Position numbers and translations under genes: made by a program. A stretch of DNA of 13,269 nucleotides from an uncultured Verrucomicrobiota bacterium (lineage in GTDB: Bacteria > Verrucomicrobiota > Verrucomicrobiia > Limisphaerales > UBA9464): contig CAIYFP010000520.1 in NCBI GenBank assembly GCA_903925515.1, forward strand, positions 1-13,269. Direction: 5' to 3'. The first letter of the stretch is position 1; every line of letters starts with the position of its first letter. The notes beneath the pieces were generated by a model. It was not told the DNA's origin, made no database searches, and worked only from the letters and a program-made list of their open reading frames with translations. This document shows positions 6,497 to 13,269 of the stretch, piece by piece.

Positions 6497-7999
6497 ATGC
6501 AATACTGCAACCTCTCCGACGCATTCGCGTCCGCCGCGTCCGCAAACGCCAGCAAGGCCGCCGTCTTCTGGGCCGATTCCAGCCTTCCGTACTCCCATTT
6601 CTTCGGCCAGGCGGCATGGCTCGCCCATCAACTCGCGTCCGTCCATGGCGCCCGAAAGGGCGACCGCATCGGCATCTGGCTTCGCAACCGGCCCGAGTTC
6701 ATCTCCGCCCTGATGGGCATCCTTGCGGCCGACGCCGTCGCGGTCCCCATCAATGCCTTCCTCAAGCCCGCCGAGGTGGCCTACATGCTCGACGACGCCG
6801 GGATCCGGGTGCTTGTCACCGAGGCGACCCTCGCCGACCCGGCCCACGCCATGCTCGAGTGCCGGGAGGGCCTCCGGACCCTGCGCGCCGAGGATTTCCC
6901 GGCGTCGCCCCCCGATGGTCTGGCACCGCCCACGAGCACCTGTGATCGGGACGACCTCGCCGTCCTTGTGTACACCAGCGGGACCACGGGCCATCCCAAG
7001 GGCGCCATGCTCACGCACGGGAACCTCCTCCACAACGTGGAGTCCTGCCGCAAGGTCCTCGCCGTCGCGGACCTTGACCGCTTCGTCCTGATGCTGCCCA
7101 TGTTCCACAGCTTCATGCTCACCGTGTGCATCCTGCTGCCTCTCCTCGTGGGCGGCTCCATCGTCCTCATCCAGTCCCTGCACGCGCCCAAGCACGCCCT
7201 CGAGGAAATGCTGCGGTGCCGGGGGACCGTGCTTCCGGCCATGGCCGCGCTCTTCAGGACACTCGCCCATCTGCCGCCCGGCATGGAACTTCCCCTTCGC
7301 CTCTGCATCAGCGGGGCAGGCCCCCTGCCGGCCGAAATCCTCCGCGCGTTCAACCAACGCCATCCCAACGTCCCCCTCATCGAGGGTTACGGCCTCTCGG
7401 AAGCCAGCCCGGTCGTCTCCGTCAACCCCATCGCCGGGCCATGGGTCGATGGCTCCATCGGGCTCCCCATCCCCGACGTCGAGGTGTCGATCCAGTCCGA
7501 CGACGGCCAGCTGTTGCCCGATGGGACGGACGGCGAGATCTGCGTGCGGGGTGGCAACGTCATGGCCGGCTATTGGAATGCCCCCGAGAAAACTGCCGAG
7601 ACCCTCGTCCATGGGTGGCTCAGGACCGGCGACATCGGCCACCGCCGTCCCGACGGCTACTTCGTCGTCACGGATCGCAAGAAGGACATGCTCAAGCCCA
7701 ACGGGATCAACGTCTATCCACGGGAGATCGAGGAGGTCCTCTACCAGATCCCCGGCGTCCGCGAGGCCGCCGTCGTGGGCGAGCCCTGCGAACGTCGCGG
7801 CGAACGCCCCGTAGCCTTCGTCAGCCTCGACGACGGCTGCTCCTTCGACGAGGGCGCCGCCCATGACTTCCTCCGCACGCGTCTTGCCGACTTCAAGCTT
7901 CCCCGGCGATTCGTCGTCCTCGCCACCCTCCCGCGCAACGCCACGGGGAAGATCCTCAAGACCACCCTCCGCCAGCAACTCGCCGCACCCCACGCGTGA
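6497..7999 (+). CDS. AMP-dependent synthetase/ligase, long-chain acyl-CoA synthetase type
   Basis: The 500-residue enzyme of the ANL superfamily has all main motifs. The phosphate-binding loop is VYTSGTTGHPKGAMLTH (158-174). Next come LPMFHSF (200-206), the adenine-binding EGYGLSEASP (296-305), the TGD motif (377-379), the hinge region DRKKDMLKPNGINVYPREIE (393-412), and the catalytic lysine in ATGKILK (Lys485). Such enzymes activate a carboxylic acid as acyl-AMP and pass it to CoA; the FadD/acyl-CoA synthetase branch fits best. Substrate length cannot be read from sequence. The ATG at 6497 starts just before the conserved N-terminal domain; the frame is open upstream to 6068, but that part is not protein-like. 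No Shine-Dalgarno is seen. The glycosyltransferase follows after 94 bases. Confidence 0.93.
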   Translation: MQYCNLSDAFASAASANASKAAVFWADSSLPYSHFFGQAAWLAHQLASVHGARKGDRIGIWLRNRPEFISALMGILAADAVAVPINAFLKPAEVAYMLDDAGIRVLVTEATLADPAHAMLECREGLRTLRAEDFPASPPDGLAPPTSTCDRDDLAVLVYTSGTTGHPKGAMLTHGNLLHNVESCRKVLAVADLDRFVLMLPMFHSFMLTVCILLPLLVGGSIVLIQSLHAPKHALEEMLRCRGTVLPAMAALFRTLAHLPPGMELPLRLCISGAGPLPAEILRAFNQRHPNVPLIEGYGLSEASPVVSVNPIAGPWVDGSIGLPIPDVEVSIQSDDGQLLPDGTDGEICVRGGNVMAGYWNAPEKTAETLVHGWLRTGDIGHRRPDGYFVVTDRKKDMLKPNGINVYPREIEEVLYQIPGVREAAVVGEPCERRGERPVAFVSLDDGCSFDEGAAHDFLRTRLADFKLPRRFVVLATLPRNATGKILKTTLRQQLAAPHA

Positions 8000-8093
8000 C
8001 ACCCCCTCCCCTTCTTGCGCTTCACCGACTGACGCCGGATCGGTAACGTGCTTGCCGTCGTTCATGATGACGGCCATGTATCCATCACCTTCG

Positions 8094-8891
8094 ATGACCT
8101 CCGAGGTCCTCATCGTCGTCCCCACGTACAACGAGCGCGACAACCTGCCGCAGCTCGTGCGGCGCATCATGGCCCAGCCCCTCGCGGCAGACGTCCTCGT
8201 CGTGGATGACAATTCGCCAGACGGCACCGGACGCGTCGCGGACGAGCTCGCCGCCTCGAACCCACACGTCCATGTGCTGCATCGTGCCGGCAAGCAGGGC
8301 CTCGGGCGCGCCTACATCGCAGGCTTCCAGTGGGCGTTGGCGCGGCCCTACGAGTTCATCATGGAGATGGACGCGGACTTCTCCCACAACCCCGCCGACA
8401 TCCCCGCGTTCCTCGAATCCGCCCGGTCCCATGACGCCGACCTCGTCCTCGGCACCCGGTACCTCCGTGGCATTCGTGTCATCAACTGGCCGCTCAAGCG
8501 CCTTCTCCTTAGCCTGGCCGCCGCCCGCTACGTCCAGATGATCACCGGCATGCCCGTCTCCGATCCCACGGGCGGCTTCAAGTGCTTCCGCCGCCGCGCC
8601 CTCCTTGCGCTCGGGCTCGGGGACGTCCGCTCCAACGGATACTCGTTCCAGATCGAGCTCACCCACCGCGTCTGGCGCGCAGGCGGCCGCATCGCCGAGG
8701 TCCCCATCACCTTCGTCGATCGGTTCCAGGGCTCCTCCAAGATGTCCCGCTCCATCGTCCGCGAGGCCCTCTGGATCGTCTGGAAGCTCTGGATCGAGAA
8801 CGCCCTCCAGCGCCAGCCTCGCCCAAGCCCCTCGCTCCCATCCCCGCAAACCGCCGCTTCCCGGCAATCCTTCCATCCCCATTCATCATGA
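8094..8891 (+). CDS. Family 2 glycosyltransferase, dolichol/polyprenol-phosphate mannosyltransferase type
   Basis: The 265-residue GT-A enzyme has LIVVPTYNERDNLPQLV (6-22), VVDDNSPDGTGRVAD (36-50), the metal-binding DxD in EMDADFSHNP (91-100), GTRYLRG (120-126) and DPTGGFKCFRR (157-167). This set is characteristic of polyprenol-monophosphomannose (Dpm1/Ppm1) synthases, which move a sugar from a nucleotide donor to a lipid phosphate at the inner face of the membrane. There is no C-terminal membrane domain, as in short soluble forms. The last 25 residues are Pro/Ser/Gln-rich and look like a non-conserved tail running into the next gene. The start is uncertain: in-frame ATGs lie at 8064, 8067 and 8076, and none has a Shine-Dalgarno; 8094 starts directly before the conserved core. 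The stop overlaps the galM start by ATGA (8888-8891), indicating coupling. Confidence 0.9.
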   Translation: MTSEVLIVVPTYNERDNLPQLVRRIMAQPLAADVLVVDDNSPDGTGRVADELAASNPHVHVLHRAGKQGLGRAYIAGFQWALARPYEFIMEMDADFSHNPADIPAFLESARSHDADLVLGTRYLRGIRVINWPLKRLLLSLAAARYVQMITGMPVSDPTGGFKCFRRRALLALGLGDVRSNGYSFQIELTHRVWRAGGRIAEVPITFVDRFQGSSKMSRSIVREALWIVWKLWIENALQRQPRPSPSLPSPQTAASRQSFHPHSS

Positions 8892-9946
8892 CCGTCTCCT
8901 CCCAATCCTTCGGTCACCTGCCCGACGGCCGCGAGGTCCGCCTTGTCTCCCTCGTCGCCCCCGACGGCTCGCGCGTCCAAGCCATCAACCTCGGCCTCTC
9001 CATCACCCGCATCGAGGTCCCGGACCGCCACGGCAAACCCGGCAATGTCGTCCTCGGCTTCGACGCCCTCGAACGTTACGTCCAGAAGCATCCCTTCTTT
9101 GGCGTCGTCGCCGGCCGCTACGCCAACCGGATCGCCAAGGGCCTCTTCACCCTCGACGGCACCACCCATCAACTCGCCATCAACAACGGCGAAAACCACC
9201 TCCATGGCGGCTCCGTCGGCTTCGACAAGCAGCTCTGGAACCTCGTCGCCATCGAGTCCGGCCCCCACGTTGCCTCCGCCGAGTTCTCCCTCCTAAGCCC
9301 CGACGGCGATGAATCCTACCCGGGAAACCTCGACGTCCGCGTCCGGTACTCCTTCTCCCCGGACCACACCCTCCGCATCGACTACTCCGCCACGACCGAC
9401 CGCGCCACCATCCTCAACCTCACCAACCACAGCTTCTTCAACCTGTCAGGCAAGGGCGACATCCTCGGCCATGTCCTGCGCCTCAACGCGTCCCGCTTCA
9501 CCGCCGTTGGACCCGGCCTCATCCCCACCGGCGAGCTCGCCCCCGTCCACGGCACCGCCCTCGACTTCACGCGCCCCTTGCCCATCGGTGCACGCAACAT
9601 GGAAGCGGGACTCCACGTGCCCGGCTACGACCACAACTTCGTCCTCGATCCCAACCCGGCCCCCGGACCTCACCTCCGCCTTGCCGCCGAGGTTCATGAC
9701 CCGGCCTCGGGTCGCACCATGGCCTGCCGAACCGACCAGCCCGGCGTCCAGCTTTACACCTTCAACTTCGCGCCGCCCGAGGGCATCCGATGCTCCGACG
9801 ACATCCTGTTCCAGCGTCACGGTGCCTTCTGCCTCGAAACGCAGCACTTCCCCGACTCGCCCAACCATCCTCACTTCCCGTCCACCGTCCTGCGCCCCGG
9901 CGAAACCTTCCGCTCGTCCACCACCTACCAGTTCGGCGTCCGCTGA
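8888..9946 (+). CDS. galM: Aldose 1-epimerase (galactose mutarotase)
   Basis: The 352-residue protein has normal GalM length. It interconverts alpha and beta anomers of aldohexoses. Family motifs are all visible: GVVAGRYANRIAKG (72-85), NNGENHLHGG (99-108), LTNHSFFNLSG (178-188) with the catalytic acid His181, GYDHNFVLD (246-254) with Asp248, QPGVQLYTFN (284-293), and CLETQHFPDSPNHPHFPST (315-333) with the catalytic base Glu317. No signal peptide is seen, so it is probably cytoplasmic. The ATG overlaps the previous stop and no Shine-Dalgarno is present, so translational coupling to the glycosyltransferase is likely. The pairing suggests sugar handling for lipid-linked or envelope glycans, though galM may simply be a passenger. 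Confidence 0.95.
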   Translation: MTVSSQSFGHLPDGREVRLVSLVAPDGSRVQAINLGLSITRIEVPDRHGKPGNVVLGFDALERYVQKHPFFGVVAGRYANRIAKGLFTLDGTTHQLAINNGENHLHGGSVGFDKQLWNLVAIESGPHVASAEFSLLSPDGDESYPGNLDVRVRYSFSPDHTLRIDYSATTDRATILNLTNHSFFNLSGKGDILGHVLRLNASRFTAVGPGLIPTGELAPVHGTALDFTRPLPIGARNMEAGLHVPGYDHNFVLDPNPAPGPHLRLAAEVHDPASGRTMACRTDQPGVQLYTFNFAPPEGIRCSDDILFQRHGAFCLETQHFPDSPNHPHFPSTVLRPGETFRSSTTYQFGVR

Positions 9947-9977
9947 CCTCCCACCCTTCCTCCCAACCCCCGCGACC

Positions 9978-10241
9978 ATGCCTGCTCCCCGCTCGGTTCG
10001 CCTCTTCATCAAGCCCGGCTGCCCATGGTGCATCGAGGCCGTCGAATGGCTCGACGACCATGGCGTCGCCTACAAGGTCCTCGACGTCATCCGGGACCCC
10101 GTTGCACGCGCCGAAATGCACGACCTGACGGGCCAGACGCGGGCCCCGTCCCTCGACGCGGACGGCCACATCCTCGCCGACTTCGGCGCCGACGAACTCG
10201 CCGCATGGTGGACGCGGATGGGCTTTGGAAGGGTCTCTTAG
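9978..10241 (+). CDS. Glutaredoxin-family thiol-disulfide protein
   Basis: The 87-residue protein is a single small thioredoxin-fold domain of glutaredoxin size. It begins with a beta strand (SVRLFIKPG), then the redox site CPWC (Cys15 and Cys18), a helix (IEAVEWLDDHGVAYKVLDV), and a cis-proline position in TRAPSLD (Pro57). In classical glutaredoxins the cis-Pro is preceded by Thr-Val; here it is Arg-Ala. The C-terminal strand and helix (HILADFGADELAAWWTRM) fit the fold. It probably reduces disulfides or mixed glutathione disulfides in the cytoplasm. It lies 31 bases after galM with no Shine-Dalgarno. The TAG stop (10239-10241) lies exactly at the left edge of the inverted-repeat element; the sequence rebuilt without the element would give the same stop. 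Confidence 0.88.
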   Translation: MPAPRSVRLFIKPGCPWCIEAVEWLDDHGVAYKVLDVIRDPVARAEMHDLTGQTRAPSLDADGHILADFGADELAAWWTRMGFGRVS

Positions 10242-10405
10242 CCGGGACGATTCAGTTGGGAGGGAAGTGATTGCAAAGCAGATGCTTGTGCAAGCCGAGG
10301 AGTGAGCGAGGCGCGGGCCGGTACGAGGCCCGTAACGAGCGAACGACGAAGGAGTTGCGCAAGCAGATCGAGCAAGCACGACCGACCCAACTGAATCGTT
10401 ACGGC
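10241..10405. mobile_element. 165-base MITE-like foldback element with terminal inverted repeats and TTA flanks
   Basis: The ends are 20-base inverted repeats (10241-10260 and 10386-10405) matching at 18 of 20 positions, both sharing the core ACGATTCAGTTGGG. TTA lies directly outside each end (10238-10240 and 10406-10408), which fits a 3-base target duplication; wider, both junctions read CTTAG. The interior continues the foldback imperfectly: TGCTTGTGCAA near 10274 faces TTGCGCAAGCA near 10355. At the centre is a hairpin, CGGGCC (10314-10319)/GGCCCG (10327-10332) with a 7-base loop. No transposase or open gene is inside. It is likely a non-autonomous transposon relic; a structured RNA or long terminator is the alternative. 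Confidence 0.65.
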
Positions 10406-10408
10406 TTA

Positions 10409-10433
10409 GTACCCGCTGCGGCCGCCCGGGTAC
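10409..10433. terminator. Perfect hairpin between the glutaredoxin and aminotransferase genes, possible bidirectional terminator
   Basis: GTACCCG (10409-10415) and CGGGTAC (10427-10433) form a 7-base-pair stem around an 11-base loop that contains the palindrome GCGGCCGC. It sits between convergent genes, where a shared terminator is expected. No U-tract follows on either strand, so rho-independent action is doubtful. Without the adjacent foldback element it would lie immediately after the glutaredoxin stop. Confidence 0.35.
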
Positions 10434-10485
10434 GGCCCAAAGCACGGCCTCCGCCCGGCCATGGAAGACTCCTCCGCGTCGGACC

Positions 10486-11664
10486 TCAGTCCTGCCGGAC
10501 CCGCTCCACAAACCGCGCCGTACGCACCATCGCCTCCCGGATGCGGTCGAATGCGGTCGCAAAACACATCCTGAGGAAGCCTTCCCCGGACACCCCGAAT
10601 GCCCCGCCCGGCACCGCCGCAACCTTTTCCTCCCTCAACAAGCGCACCGCGAACTCCCTGGAACCCAGCCCCGTTCCCCGGATGTCCGGGAACGCATAGA
10701 AGGACCCCCGCGGCAGATGGCACGGAAGACCCATGTCGTTCAGGGACTTCACGATGAAGTTCCGGCGCAGCTTGTACTGCTCGCGCATCTCCGCCGCCGC
10801 CGCCTCGCCGTGCTCCAGCGCCTCCACCGCCGCCTCCTGCGCGATGATGCTCGCGCACATGATCGAGTACTGGTGCACCTTCATCATGGCCTCGATCAGG
10901 TCCGCCGGGCCACACGCATACCCGATCCGGAACCCCGTCATCGCAAACGCCTTCGAGAACCCATGCAGGAAGATCGTCCTGTCCGCCATCCCCGGCAGGC
11001 TCGCGATGGACACATGCTCCCCCTCGAACGTCAGCTCCGAGTAGATCTCGTCCGTCAACACCAGCAGGTCATGCCGGCGTGCCACCGCCGCAATCTCCTC
11101 CAGTTGCTCCCGCGTCATCGTCCCGCCCGTTGGGTTCGTCGGGAATGACAACATCAAGACCTTGGACCTCGGCGTGATGGCCGCCTCGATGGCCGCCGCC
11201 GTCACCGCGAAGCCATCCTCGGCCCTGCACACCACGGGCACCGGCTTCGCATGGGCCAGCAACACGCTCGGCGCATAGCTCACGTAGCACGGCTCATGGT
11301 AGATCACCTCGTCGCCGGGGTTCAGCACCGCCCGCAGGGCAAGGTCCAACGCCTCCGAAACACCCACCGCCACCAACACTTCGTTCACAGGGTTGTATCG
11401 AATGCCAAACTTCGCCTCCACGTACCGCGAGATCGACTCCCGCAGCCGCAGCAATCCAAGGTTCGCCGTGTACTGCGTCCGCCCACGTTCCAACGCATAG
11501 ATCGCCGCCTCCCGGATGTGCCACGGCGTCGCGAAGTCCGGCTCCCCAACGCCCAGCGAGATCGCCTCCGGCATCTGCTGCACGATGTCGAAGAAATCCC
11601 GGATGCCCGAACGCGGGATGCCCGCGACATGACCCGCCACAAACTGTCGCTTTGTCGAAGACAT
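10486..11664 (-). CDS. PLP-dependent class I aminotransferase
   Basis: The 392-residue fold-type I enzyme has standard length. It has ISLGVGEPDFATPWHI (35-50), TQYTANLGLLRLRESI (63-78), the cofactor-contacting SFPTNPTGGTM (173-183), VLTDEIYSEL (202-211) with Asp205 and Tyr208, and the Schiff-base lysine in HGFSKAFAMTGFRIGY (Lys238). Near the end, FLRMCFA carries the carboxylate-binding arginine (Arg365). The subgroup resembles the aspartate/alanine-type Igamma aminotransferases found widely in bacteria and archaea. The exact amino donor cannot be assigned. The start at 11664 (MSSTKRQFVAGHV) directly precedes the conserved N-terminus; the open frame upstream is not protein-like. It converges on the glutaredoxin gene and has a gene-poor region upstream. 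Confidence 0.93.
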   Translation of the reverse strand: MSSTKRQFVAGHVAGIPRSGIRDFFDIVQQMPEAISLGVGEPDFATPWHIREAAIYALERGRTQYTANLGLLRLRESISRYVEAKFGIRYNPVNEVLVAVGVSEALDLALRAVLNPGDEVIYHEPCYVSYAPSVLLAHAKPVPVVCRAEDGFAVTAAAIEAAITPRSKVLMLSFPTNPTGGTMTREQLEEIAAVARRHDLLVLTDEIYSELTFEGEHVSIASLPGMADRTIFLHGFSKAFAMTGFRIGYACGPADLIEAMMKVHQYSIMCASIIAQEAAVEALEHGEAAAAEMREQYKLRRNFIVKSLNDMGLPCHLPRGSFYAFPDIRGTGLGSREFAVRLLREEKVAAVPGGAFGVSGEGFLRMCFATAFDRIREAMVRTARFVERVRQD

Positions 11665-12470
11665 AAACAAATCTTGCTGGCTGATACCTCCACCTCCATA
11701 CGAGGGCCGCCCCACGGTTTCCCCACGCCCGCCTTCGGCACGAGCCGGGTGCACCTCGACGCGCCCGCCATTCGCCCGGAGGTCTTCGGTTCCCAAGCTG
11801 CCATCCCCCCCGGCCCACCGTTCGCGCCATGGCGGCCAAACGCGCAAATCCCAGTCTGGCGGCGGCCATCCTGTCGCTCGCACGGACCTCCTTCTGCCGC
11901 GCAACGATGCCCGCCCCCGCCTTCGCCGTTCAAGTTCCATTCAGCCAAGCGGACGCGACCGAGGAAAGGGTGCTGGTGGAAAGCCCGGCCTTGGCCTTGC
12001 TCCGGATCGTGCACCGAGGCTCGCCAACTCTCGTGGAATGGCCGGCTTGCCAGGAATGGGTCGCCCCCTCTCCAAGGTCACGTTGGGGATGCCGCGCGTC
12101 CATCGGCACCCTTGAAGACGGTTCGCGATGCCCAACAACGCATCCCGACTTGCGGGTTGTCGTCCAGGTTGGACCGAACCTTGCAGGCCCCCCCCGGACG
12201 GCACCGTGCCCCGGTTCGGCCCTCCCCAAAGCGGACCACAGGCTGGAAGGTTCCGTCGTCATCAGCCATGGGCGCCACCCATGGGATGGGAAACAAGATT
12301 GTGCCGGCCTCGTCCGGTCGCCCATACGTTCGGGCGCAACCGTGGCCTTGATCCCTGCCGAAGCAGGCCGACACGCCGAGCCGCCCCAGACCAGAACCAC
12401 GACGGCCGCGCATCCTGTTGCGTGCCCGGAACTTTTCTCATGGGCCAGAGCTATTCGGCGACACCATTCC
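11665..12470. other. About 800-base region without a convincing gene
   Basis: The region is upstream of the aminotransferase and should carry its promoter, though none is clear. Several frames are open because of high GC, for example plus 11829-12479 and minus 11385-12014. Their peptides show no family signature, and the codon third positions of the plus frame drift toward A/T in its second half. There is an 8-base C run at 12188-12195 and a hairpin at 12266-12284. It may be decayed coding sequence. Confidence 0.5.
12266..12284. repeat. Perfect 7-base-pair hairpin in the gene-free region
   Basis: CCATGGG (12266-12272) and CCCATGG (12278-12284) pair around the loop CGCCA. There is no U-tract on either side and no gene to terminate nearby, so its role, if any, is unknown. 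Confidence 0.4.
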
Positions 12471-12650
12471 GATCATTAAAACATACTACACCAGTAAGAT
12501 TGTATTTTATTCCCCAGGGGTGTTGGATCTGAATTATCGCTCTAATAGCCAATAAATCATTGATTATTCCCATTTTAAGAACGATGCCGCGTGGATCATT
12601 ATTTCTCGATTGACTATGTAGTATTTATTTCTCATTGCATCGATCGGCAA
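12471..12650. other. AT-rich island (about 36% GC) at the junction with the zinc hydrolase gene
   Basis: By hand count 64 of 180 bases are G or C, against well over 60% on both sides. It contains an 8-base direct repeat GATCATTA (12471-12478 and 12594-12601) and two short palindromes, CCCCAGGGG (12512-12520) and AATCATTGATT (12555-12565). A possible -35 TTGACT lies at 12610-12615 with only a poor -10 after it. No open frame of note is present. It could be an AT-rich promoter region, a remnant of foreign DNA, or a rearrangement scar. Confidence 0.55.
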
Positions 12651-12672
12651 TAAGCGCAGATCCGGAACCGAC

Positions 12673-13269
12673 GTGGAGGCAGCCATCGCAGGCCGCGGCG
12701 GGGGCGACACCCTGCGCATCGGCATCTTCGCGACGATCCACGGGGACGAACCCGAGGGCGCGTTGGCGTTGCCGAGGTTCCTCCAGTCCCTGGAGGCAGA
12801 CCCCGACGTGGCGGAGGGCTACGCGCTCTTCATCTACCCGATGTGCAACCCGACCGGCTTCGAGGACAACGCCCGGCACAACCGCGCCGGTCTGGACCTC
12901 GACCGCGAGGTCTGGGGCCAAAGCCAGCAGCCCGAGGTGCGCTTCCTCGAGTCCGAGATCTGGATGCAGTCCTTCCATGGGATCATCACGCTGCACTCGG
13001 ACGACACGAGCCATGACCTCTATGGCTTCGTGAAGGGCAACATCCTCTCGCGGCACCTCATCCAGCCGGCTCTCCTCGAGGTCGGGGGCTTCCTCCCCCG
13101 CAACCACGGCGCCCGCATCGACGGCTTCGACGCCGACGCCGGCGTCATTCACGACGGTTACCCCGGCATGCTCCAGTCCATCCCGGGGATGGCGTACCCG
13201 CCCTTCGAGATCACCTTGGAGGCCCCCCAGCTCCCGCCCCTCCACCGGCAGGCCGATGCCCTCGCCGTC
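12673..13269 (+). CDS. Zinc-dependent succinylglutamate desuccinylase/aspartoacylase-like hydrolase, incomplete at both ends in this window
   Basis: The frame encodes the core of an AstE/AspA-type (M14-like) metallohydrolase. The zinc site is ATIHGDEPEGA (His and Glu of HxxE) plus ITLHSDD (third His). Substrate-side motifs are YPMCNPTGFEDNARHNRAGLDLDRE and the probable catalytic Glu in FEITLEAPQ. The usual DLNR is DLDR here. Such enzymes cut amide-linked acyl or amino-acid groups. It runs off the right edge. In frame, a TAG at 12619-12621 blocks extension to the left. The only conventional start after it is GTG 12673, with no ribosome-binding site, leaving about 21 residues before the zinc motif where relatives usually have some 40-60. 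The coding signal stops abruptly at the AT-rich island, so the gene may be 5'-truncated and inactive. Confidence 0.7.
   Translation, partial: MEAAIAGRGGGDTLRIGIFATIHGDEPEGALALPRFLQSLEADPDVAEGYALFIYPMCNPTGFEDNARHNRAGLDLDREVWGQSQQPEVRFLESEIWMQSFHGIITLHSDDTSHDLYGFVKGNILSRHLIQPALLEVGGFLPRNHGARIDGFDADAGVIHDGYPGMLQSIPGMAYPPFEITLEAPQLPPLHRQADALAV

Noticed and set aside
6398..8293. A 631-codon minus-strand open frame opposite the acyl-CoA ligase
   Set aside because: It mirrors the ligase codons, is rich in Asp, Gly and Glu, and shows no domain; the ligase is certain.
10274..10380. Short direct and inverted GCAAGC/GCTTG words as a CRISPR-like array
   Set aside because: They are internal symmetry of one foldback element; there are no regular spacers or repeats of CRISPR length.
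11829..12479. A 216-codon plus-strand open frame in the gene-free region
   Set aside because: There is no family motif, ribosome-binding site or steady codon bias, and competing frames are equally open. It is kept only as part of the gap description.
12471..12650. A dif recombination site in the AT-rich island
   Set aside because: No pair of XerC/XerD-like arms around a 6-base centre was found, and it is far from the skew switch.

Overview
The window looks like a stretch of chromosome from a high-GC bacterium, most likely a member of the Verrucomicrobiota. This rests on overall composition, on a 172-residue protein (5415-5933, minus strand) whose C-terminal domain I associate with that phylum, and on weak use of Shine-Dalgarno sequences. 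The assignment is from memory of the families, not from a search. The genes are mostly housekeeping or small regulatory genes. I see no phage, CRISPR array, toxin-antitoxin pair or defence island.

Left part (140-1568, minus strand): a tightly coupled three-gene stress-signalling unit. It encodes an ECF sigma factor, a 95-residue single-pass membrane protein in the anti-sigma position, and a 143-residue membrane-anchored periplasmic protein with LTxxQ-like motifs. Both junctions are 4-base ATGA overlaps. Sizes and topology resemble the CnrH/CnrY/CnrX metal-sensing module. Divergent from it (1676-4334, plus) are rlmI (23S rRNA m5C methyltransferase) and xseA (exonuclease VII large subunit).

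Middle part: a LysR-type regulator (4422-5303) whose ribosome-binding site lies inside a small perfect hairpin, converging on the 172-residue lineage protein. A 563-base spacer follows, with an 8-base tandem repeat and a cluster of CATGCC words. It leads into a plus-strand run: an acyl-CoA/AMP ligase (6497-7999), a dolichol-phosphate-mannose-synthase-like glycosyltransferase (8094-8891), galactose mutarotase (8888-9946) and a small glutaredoxin (9978-10241). The glycosyltransferase and mutarotase overlap by ATGA.

Right part: the glutaredoxin stop codon abuts a 165-base foldback element with 20-base terminal inverted repeats flanked by TTA on both sides, a probable MITE. Beyond it is a convergent class I aminotransferase (10486-11664, minus), then about 800 bases with no convincing gene. 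A roughly 36% GC island (12471-12650) follows, directly before a zinc-dependent AstE/aspartoacylase-like gene. That gene runs off the window and appears to lack its normal N-terminus.

Across the window, plus-strand composition changes from G-rich (about 1-3500) to C-rich (from about 4400) whichever strand is coding. The turnover lies within xseA. This is the sign expected at a replication terminus or an inversion boundary.
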